Source: Oscheius onirici (lineage: Eukaryota; Nematoda; Chromadorea; Rhabditida; Rhabditidae). From it: a stretch of 64,000 bases of DNA. The position numbers and the translations under genes are program-made. Under the pieces are notes generated by a model. It had not been told where the DNA came from and did not search any database. It was given only the letters and a program-made list of their open reading frames with translations. The stretch spans positions 9,672,001 through 9,736,000 of the forward strand of contig OW051472.1 of NCBI GenBank assembly GCA_932521025.1, given 5' to 3'. Below, one piece after another: positions 56,920 to 64,000 of the stretch. Position 1 is the first letter of the stretch. Every line of letters begins with the position of its first letter.

Positions 56920-59622
56920 ATGATTATCTTATTTGTCAGCTTGACTTTTGTCCTTCTACTTCCGTCAGTTTTTGGTCAGACATGTTCTGATGCAGGAATC
57001 GGAGAATGTGTGGGAGGAATCTTTTGTCCAGACGGGTTCACTTGTCTCAACGGTGCACTTTGTTGTGATAACAACAAAATTGTCACAGCACCGGAACCTA
57101 CTCAGACTTGTGGAGACAGTGGTGTTGGAGGTGTCTTTTCAGTCTAGTTTTTATCACGACGAACTGTTCCAGACTGTATTGGGGATCTGTGTCCGACTGA
57201 TGCTCAATGTATCAATACAGGAACTGCCAAATTATGCTGTACGACCAGTATGATTGGCTTGACGACAGCAGCCACGACTACGGCGGCTCCGACAACTAGA
57301 CCACCAGTTACAACTCTTAGACCGACAACGCCTCCTCTAGGTTGGTTGAGGGAAAGATTTCAGTCTAAAAAAAACTTTGGTCTAACAAAGTGTCAGCAGT
57401 TTTTTATCGAACATAACGAACGAATGACTAATAACGTGTGTTCATTTTTTGCACTGATTTGTTTGCAAGGTTGGCAACGCCCTTCCAGGGCTAAAGTAGA
57501 AATTCACGACTTCGCTCTGTCACGGAGGTTTCTTTTTTATTCCTCCTTTGTTACTCTCCTCCAGTCACTTTCTCTGACCCTCCAAAGAAACTACCGAAAT
57601 TGTATTGGAACACATGGCCCTGGCTTTAGCGAGTCTCAGTCCTACTGTACCTTCTCCCATTGTCACTCTGCTCCAGTAACCCCCCCCCCCTCTCTCCAGG
57701 GCTACTGTTAGAGGTTTAAAGGTCCTTGTCTTCCCTTTTACTTCGCTCTGTCACAGAGCCTCAGTCCTAGTTCCCCTTCCCTTCTTCCCTTGTAACTCCG
57801 TTCCAGTCACCCTGTCCCTTCAAAGAAACTATCAAAGCCATAAGAAAAATGCTTTTCCTGTCGTGACTTGTTAAAAACTAATTTGCGCACAATGCTCCTC
57901 TCCTTATCCTCAATTAGAGCTTCAGACACACAGACCTGGGAGCAATTTAAAGTGGATTCATAACTTTTCTCTACGTAGCTTCTTTTATTGACATCCTGTC
58001 TAGGCTGTCGGGACAACGTATCTTCAAAGTGTTCGACCATCACGTCCTTATGTTCTCAAGCTGTCTATTACAATTTGATGGTCACTCAATGTCCAGTCAC
58101 ATGTAAATTTTGTGGCTTCCCAACACGACCGGATATTCTGCCAACCACGCCAGTATCTTCATCCTGTAGCTTTCTTTCGTGGTTTGTAGTCAAAGTTCTT
58201 TTCAGTATGCAGAGATAATGTCACAGCCAAATGTTCTACATTGACAGCTCTTTGTTCACAGGCTGCCTATACGAATCTGATGACTCTACAGTGTCCGGTC
58301 ACTTGCAATCGGTGCGCCTATGTGACTACTACCGTACCACCAGTTGGGAGTGAGAAGTAGTCTTTTTTGTTTTAATAAGTTCGTTTTCAGACTGTCTAGA
58401 TCGGATAAATCCAAACACTGGATCTTCAGACTGTCCGAACATTGCCAGCTACTGTAACAACAATCTGTACTACCAAGTTATGACGGTAGCTTTGATTAAA
58501 AGTTGTTGCAAATTTGGAGAAACAGGAACAATGTCCGAGAACCTGTAATCGGTGCACTGTAAGCTCGACTACGTGTCAGGACGCGGTTAATCCGAGGACT
58601 GGGACGTCGAACTGTGCAGCTATGGCATCGTACTGTAACGATAGTGTTTACTACAATGTTATGACTGTCCAGTGTCCAAAAACTTGTAGTCGGTGTCCAA
58701 CAAGTACGGGAGTTTCTTCAAGTAAGCTCCAAAACATTGAATAGATTTTGGGTGGCAGTCAGCAGTGTTTTCTTGTAAGCAAAAAAACCTCGTTTCTTCA
58801 AAGCAGTCTTCGATCTAAAAATTTACTAACCAGGCCTGTCGTTGATCAACCGATCGGACGTTTTGGCGCTTTCCAACGGTTTCGTAACAGGGTTGGGCAG
58901 AAGAACGTGTTCTTTCTTCATTTTGGCCGGACATGAACACGAACAGTCCGTGTTCGGTTCGTATGGCGAACACGAAAGTGGAACAGGTCGCTGTTCGAGG
59001 CTCGAACAGAGTTTAAAAAGTGGACGAACACGGACACTTTTTGCACTAGAAATTGTCAAAAAATTGCCGTTCTCACAGCACTTTTTGTCAGTGCCAAAAG
59101 CCTAAAGTTTTCCATGGCCCAGACATTTCAAAACTTCTTTCCGTCCATTTGCAAACACAGTTTTTGATAAAACCTTTGACTAATTGTTTAAACTTCTGTC
59201 TGATTTGCTCTAAAAAAATTGAATATGAGTGGACATCGAATTGTTCGTGTTCGCTGTTTGCCGAACAGTCCGTCCGTCGGACGAACGCGGACGTCCGTGT
59301 TCGGTTCGACTTCGAAAAAAAAGTGCTCTGTTCGGTCCGCGTTCGTGTTCGCGCAAAAATCCGCTGTCCACTCAATCCTGTTTCGTAAGCGATCTTACTG
59401 TATCTAGGCGACATGATATAGTTTCTGGACTTTGTTTACTGTACTACCTAAAACTTACTTTACAACGATCAAAAAACTTGTTCAGACTGCGTCGATCTGA
59501 TCAACCCAAACACTGGAAGATCTGATTGCCCTTTGATGACCGCCTACTGCAGCAATCCAATCTACACAACTCTGATGACACAACAGTGTCCAAAAACGTG
59601 TAACCGGTGCTCTTCCGGATAA
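56920..59622 (+). CDS. Secreted multi-ShK-domain protein, copy 1
   Basis: A signal peptide (MIILFVSLTFVLLLPSVFG) is followed by two Cys-rich modules of the form CxDxGxG...CPxxxxC...CC, then a Thr/Pro linker (TTRPPVTTLRPTTPP). Five ShK (metridin-like) six-cysteine domains follow, each ending CPxTCxxC: from about 58002, 58208, 58393, 58573 and 59485. The stop is at 59622. ShK domains in nematodes are mainly extracellular modules in cuticle, gut or excretory-secretory proteins. Potassium-channel block is known for some members, but the Lys-Tyr dyad is not evident here, so toxicity is not implied. Introns carry family-F repeat (57463-57960) and a GAACACGGAC-rich repeat (58900-59390). Confidence 0.88.
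57463..57960. repeat. Family-F dispersed repeat in ShK gene 1 intron
   Basis: It begins GGTTGGCAACGCCCTTCCAG and contains two CTCTGTCACRGAG blocks and a C run (57680-57689), then GACTTGTTAAAAACTAATTT and TCCTTATCCTCAATTAGAGC. This matches 37331-37615 closely. Confidence 0.8.
58900..59390. repeat. GAACACGGAC/GTCCGTGTTC-rich inverted repeat in ShK gene 1 intron
   Basis: GTCCGTGTTCGGTTCG occurs near 58948 and 59293, and GAACACG or its inverse recurs many times in both orientations across about 490 bp. It is probably a decayed palindromic element or short satellite. Confidence 0.65.
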
Positions 59623-59798
59623 CACAAGGCTTGGAAAGAACCTTGTAGATGATAATAAGGGTATAAACTATTGAGTGCTATCTTTTGAACTGTTTGTTCT
59701 CAAAATCGCTCCTCGAATTGTCACGTCAATTTTGGACCGGCTGTGCAATCCAGCCAACTCGTTTATCTCTGCCGTCTTTCTCTCGTCCGCCCGAGAGA

Positions 59799-62063
59799 AT
59801 GTTCTGGCTCTGGCTTATTGTTTTCATCTCGGCTGAACAATATTGTTCAGATGCAGGCTATGGACGTGAGTTTTCCTTACTTTTCAGTCATTTGTTTTTA
59901 GCATGTCTCGGAGGTCAATGTCCCACATCCGCAAAGTGTATCTACAACGGGACTGCTGAATTCTGTTGCGAAACTTCTCGAGTCGATCAAGCAACAGCAG
60001 CTCCGCCGGCCGTTCAATACTGTGGAGATGAGGGATTGGGACGTAAATTTGCATATTTTCAAAAAAATAGAAAGTTTTAAGCCTGTGTCGGAGACTTTTG
60101 TCCTACTGACGCACATTGTATCAACAACGGAACGACCAAGTTTTGTTGCTCCACCGATATGCTCGGAAAGACGACTGTAGCTCAAACAACTGTTGTAATA
60201 ATTCATTTTTTCTTATTCTATGGCAATTGTAGGCTCCGACGACGATTGCACCGACTACAGTTGTTACGACAAAGGCAACTCGAAACTTTTTTAAAATTAA
60301 GATAGTTTCCAGGTTCCTACAACGACGGCAGTTCCGACTACGGTGGCACCCACAACGGTTCCAACGACGAAGCAGCCAACAACTGTGGTAACCCGAGAAT
60401 GAAGGTAGTGAGTCAAAATCCAGATTTCAGGCTTTCCCAACAGTTATTTTAACTACAGTAGTTCCCACAACTACTGTTGTACCGACCACAATCAAAGTAT
60501 CTTCGGTTACTCTACCAAGTAAGACCTTGTCTTCCAATCTAAGCATGATTTATATACTTGGGCACACGGCTCGCTGACGAACACTTCGGAGGACGTTTCT
60601 TTCGAAATTTCTTCGAACTAACCTTGACATCATTTTTGTTGGAGCTTCTTTAGGGGTATACTGACCTCTGACAAAAATGACGCCAAGGTTTGTTGGAAGA
60701 AATTTTTAGAGAAACGTCCCCCCAAGTATGCGTCAGCGAGCCGCGTGCCCAAGTATAATAATTTCTCTAGCTTGCGTTGACGTGGATGCTGTAAACTGTC
60801 TGCCAATGATTTCCTACTGCAACAAGAATTCCTATTACGATCTAATGACGCAGCGATGTGCCAAGACATGTGGAAGATGCGGTGTGACGCTGACTACATC
60901 TCTTCCAGGTATTTTGAAAGGAATAGTGAGAGAGAAAATCTCGAAACTGAGAGGATCGGAAATTCAAAATCTTATAGGCTGTAAAGATAACTCTTCGGTT
61001 ACGTGCTCTTCAATGAGTTCTTACTGCTCCAATGACCGATATTACACAATAATGACGGTATCATTCCATTTTGTCCCGTGTAAAGACGTCTTTCAGGAGC
61101 AGTGTCCGAAGACTTGCAACCGTTGTGGGGTCACTTTGACCACTCCAAAAATTACTGTACCTCCTCCAGGCACCGCTTGTCTGGACGATCCGGCCTCCAA
61201 GTGCTCTACCATGACCGACTACTGTACCAAAGCGAACTATGCAACGCTGATGGCTCAGAAATGCCCACAGACTTGTAAAAAGTGTCAAGCGTCATCGACA
61301 GGTGGGCGAATTCAGGGGGAGAGCGCCACGTGCCTTTGGACAAATACAGACGGGGAGATACTTTGGCTTTTGAATAGAATAGGGCAAAGATTTCGGTCGT
61401 AGTGTATAAAGACCGGTCTAAGAAAAAAGACCGGTCTTAACCTTTTTTTCAGTTTTTCACTAGTAAATGCTTTTTTCGTGTCTATTATTGGGGAACCCTG
61501 CCCGACCAAAGCTTCACCGTGAAAACAAGGTGCGAGCTGGGCGCTACTATGAATCCTGTACTAAATGGTTTCCAAGATGCTTCTCACAGAGGATAGAGTG
61601 TGTCCTTTCAGTTCTATCGCCAGATAAAGTACTATTCTCTGATTCCAGGCCCTCCCTTGGTCCCGTTACCATTCCTATCCATGGGGTCCTGGGGGTCCTA
61701 ACTGGACCCACCCCCAATAATAGACACGAAAAAAACATTTACTAGTGAAAAACTGAAAAAAGTGTTAAGAAAGGGGAAAAAAAGGGTTGCATTAGAACCA
61801 AGATTTCAGACTGCATCGACATGGTTGACACGACTGGTGTGTCTCCCTGTCCCTCTATGACGTCTTACTGTTCCAAGCCGGAGTATGTCGAACTGATGGT
61901 TCAGCGATGTCCGAAATCGTGCGGATTCTGTGGAAGGACTGTTACTTCTTCGGCATGCAGCGATCTGGAAAATAATTGTTCCCAGATGACCTCATACTGT
62001 ACCAACCCACTCTATTTGGGCTTGATGGATCAAAAGTGCGCAAAGACTTGTAAGAAGTGCTAA
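59799..62063 (+). CDS. Secreted multi-ShK-domain protein, copy 2
   Basis: A short signal peptide (MFWLWLIVFISA) precedes two modules like those of copy 1 (CLGGQCPTSAKCIYNGTAEF, CVGDFCPTDAHCINNGTTKF). A long mucin-like Thr/Pro/Val linker spreads over several small exons (60231-60520). Five ShK domains follow (about 60772, 60979, 61188, 61811, 61955) with ends such as CAKTCGRC and CPKSCGFC. The stop is at 62063. It is an obvious tandem paralogue of the gene at 56920, 177 bp downstream of it. The linker suggests O-glycosylation and an extracellular surface role. Two inverted-repeat elements lie in its introns. Confidence 0.87.
60553..60756. mobile_element. Inverted-repeat element in ShK gene 2 intron (family 3)
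   Basis: The ends TATACTTGGGCACACGGCTC and GAGCCGCGTGCCCAAGTATA are inverse. Inner blocks (GGACGTTTCT..., AATTTCTTC) are inverted too. About 204 bp, non-coding. Confidence 0.88.
61446..61760. mobile_element. Inverted-repeat element in ShK gene 2 intron (family 4)
   Basis: AGTTTTTCACTAGTAAATG, then TTTTTTCGTGTCTATTATTG at the left, are mirrored by CAATAATAGACACGAAAAAA and CATTTACTAGTGAAAAACT at the right. About 315 bp. Confidence 0.88.
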
Positions 62064-62337
62064 TAAATCAGTTTTTTAAGACTTCCCGCGATTTGATTCT
62101 ACCCGTCGAAAATGACTATGAGTCTGACCGTAATGATTGTTGTGGTTTCTTCTTGAGGGCCCGTCTTGGCGGAATCTCCGTCATCACTGTTTTCTTCTGA
62201 TTCAGTTGTAGTAGGCGAAGGTGTACTAAGAAGATTGATGATCTTCGGCTTCATTCATGGATTCAGACATCCATACTCATTGTAAGGGTTCGAGACTTGG
62301 GAGTCTCGACCCGAGACAGTCTTGTCCGAAATAGTCA

Positions 62338-62853
62338 TCTCTCTACTACTAAAGCGCAATGGTGTCTGTCGTGGACTCTGTTTATTTGTTTGTTTGTTTG
62401 TCCGGGACCTAAAATTTTGGTGTATTGTTAAGAGTCGCCGTCTTCACCCAGACGACCCGGGTTCGACTCCTCTCCTCGCCAAATATTTTTGCTAAATTCT
62501 TTTGAGTAGAAAATAGACTCAGGGTAACCGGTAGGAGATTGGAAGGGACCGGTTGATCTGTAAGTTCAGAGAGAGAGAGAGAGAGAGAGATCGGATAGCC
62601 GGAAAATAGGAAAATTCGTATCGGTTCTGTAGGAGGGGATGAGAACCCTGGGCAAGAATTAAAAAGGTCCGATTGATTAGGGAAGGAAGAAGAGGTGACA
62701 GGATCAGAATAGATCGGTTGACTGGGGAAGAGTTCAGAAGAGATCGGTTGATTGGGGAAGGGATCAGAAGGGATCGGTTGACTGGGGAAGGGATCAGAAG
62801 TTAAGAAAAAAACACAAGTAGAAAAGCCGCCGACAGGCGGCGAAGCCGGCTGG
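62338..62853 (+). mobile_element. Non-autonomous Helitron carrying a tRNA-like segment and a minisatellite
   Basis: The 5' end TCTCTACTACTAAAGCGCAA is preceded by A. The 3' end is hairpin GCCGCC-GACA-GGCGGC, then GAAGCCGG and CTGG followed by T: exact Helitron layout with insertion between A and T. Inside are a tRNA T-arm-like sequence (CCCGGGTTCGACTCC, 62457), a GA microsatellite (62572-62590) and about four units of a roughly 30-bp repeat containing GATCGGTTGACTGGGGAA (62700-62805). No Rep/helicase is encoded. Confidence 0.9.
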
Positions 62854-62973
62854 TGACGATATATGTTTCAGAGGCTGAGTCAGGATCGACTATATGAGCG
62901 ACCGGCGAGGTAATGCTTTTCCTGTCGCGACTTGTTTTTTAAAGCATGTGCCGAGACTTGGGAGCAATTGAAC

Positions 62974-64000
62974 ATGTTGCAAAATGTTAAGTCTTGTCCT
63001 GATTACCGTAAGCCAGTTGACAGTCACTTGCTGTCTGGAGCTCTCCAAGGAAGGTCGCCTCTTGAAGACAATCATGAAGCTGCTCGTCTGTTGCTCGTCA
63101 TCTTATCCGCCAGCAATCTGTTTGTTTCTAAAAGAAGACTAAGAAACAAGTCCGAAGCAGATCTACTCCATAACAATCAATTTTCTACAGTTCCATATAC
63201 CACGACTCGATCTACTGCAAGATCTTCTTCTACTGGAACTGAAACAACTTTCAGTCCACCAGAGATTGAGGAACTGATTTCAGGTTAGTCTAGTTTTCAT
63301 TTGCTGGCGTTCATTTTTTTTGAGACTTCTTTTAGCCTCCCGTAGTTCTGTCCCTTCAATCTCTTGCACAAAATTCAAAATGCACTCAAAGACTGGTTAT
63401 ATGTTCAAATATGTTTCCAGTCTTTCTCTGTCTACTATTTCTTGCTGACCACGTCGGTTTGTGGGTTTATCTTCTAAGTCTAGTTCCACTGAATAAGATT
63501 CTCCTCTGGTTGTTTTCGGTCGGCGCTTCCGGAGCGGTAATCAAGCATATCCCGTCTTAGTTTTGAAAAGAGGCTTATGAAAGTCTGGCGAATTTCGAAG
63601 ACTTGGTGAGAATCATCTCTGTCTCTCCCTCTCACGTACTTTCCTTCGTCATTTAATTGTCCTTCTAATGAACAGAGAATCACACATCTGGTGCCTTAAT
63701 CAAAGACCAAAGTTTTTATAAAGAAGCTCTTCCAGATGTTTGTTAGTAAACTGTTTATCGGTCTTGATCTTTTAGAGGCATCTTTCATGATTTTCCAATC
63801 TTACTTATTGCTCTCTGATACTCCGGGGTAGTCTGCAACCTCATCCTTCCGGGGACGTACGTGTCGCATGGATCAAAGCTGTTGTCTCTTACCCTCTTAC
63901 CTCTGATTCAGCGATCAATTCAGTGTATATCATTTTTAACATTTCGCATCAGTCCCTCTGACTCTATTATGAAGCCAGCCAAATGCCTGACTACCAACTG
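62974..64000 (+). CDS. 5' part of an unknown membrane-protein gene (runs off the window)
   Basis: Exons in consistent phase: about 62974-63284 (LLVILSASNLFVSKRRLRN, VPYTTTRSTARSSSTGTE), 63421-63536 (VFLCLLFLADHVGLWVYLLS, KILLWLFSVGASGA), 63573-63605 (AYESLANFEDL) and 63736 onwards (MFVSKLFIGLDLLEASFMIF, QSYLLLSD). At least three hydrophobic spans suggest a multi-pass membrane protein. The start is uncertain because the sequence before 62975 belongs to a family-F repeat tail. I do not recognise the family. Confidence 0.5.

Noticed and set aside
56920-62063. Venom-type potassium-channel toxins
   Set aside because: ShK modules are common in nematode structural and secreted proteins. The multi-domain layout and the lack of an evident channel-blocking dyad do not support a toxin call.
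62420-62485. Separate tRNA gene, perhaps with a UCA anticodon
   Set aside because: Only an anticodon-like hairpin and B box are present; there is no D arm or paired acceptor. It is part of the Helitron.

Overview
The window is nuclear DNA of a nematode, most likely a rhabditid. The genes are compact and split by many short introns with TTTCAG acceptors. Several first coding exons begin just after such an acceptor, as expected for trans-spliced messages. There are multi-domain ShK proteins and a C-type lectin typical of nematodes. Two tRNA genes have a leucine-type long variable arm but non-leucine anticodons, the nematode-specific nev-tRNA class. I place it no lower than this. Exon limits below were read by hand from splice signals, reading-frame phase and family knowledge.

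Layout, left to right. 1-1175 (-): a STARD7-like START protein cut by the window edge. 1790-8253 (-): an otopetrin proton channel with two possible first exons and two intronic tRNA loci. 10482-15126 (-): an AK5-type double adenylate kinase with a very long linker. 17102-18045 (-): a tumour protein D52 homologue, divergent from rpl-7A (18505-19746, +). 19989-25244 (-): an RCC1/BTB protein whose 3-kb intron holds rpl-30 and a CCDC97 gene on the opposite strand. 28070-30377 (+): an FBXW5-like F-box/WD protein. 31112-31919 (+): an unknown gene with a damaged first exon. 32028-33029 (-): an unknown lysine-rich protein. 33810-34943 and 35108-38875 (+): a TMEM126 homologue followed 164 bp later by a zinc-finger protein, a likely operon. 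38959-40824 (-): a CMGC kinase. 41864-42982 (-): a C-type lectin. About 44-48 kb is largely non-coding and contains Helitron remnants. 48022-52867 (+): a TOCA/CIP4 F-BAR-HR1-SH3 gene with an antisense intronless ORF and a tRNA-Arg in its introns. 53320-54557 (-): a four-pass membrane protein. 56920-59622 and 59799-62063 (+): two tandem secreted proteins with five ShK domains each. 62338-62853: a Helitron. About 62974 to the end (+): the 5' part of a membrane-protein gene.

The gene set is mostly housekeeping: lipid transfer to mitochondria, nucleotide metabolism, ribosome, ubiquitin ligase adaptor, actin and membrane curvature. The accessory part is the lectin and ShK genes. I see no co-regulated pathway linking the whole window. 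The most unusual content is RNA-level: the nev-type tRNA with an Ala(UGC) anticodon, the all-intronic placement of the tRNA loci, and several short inverted-repeat transposons and Helitrons inside introns.
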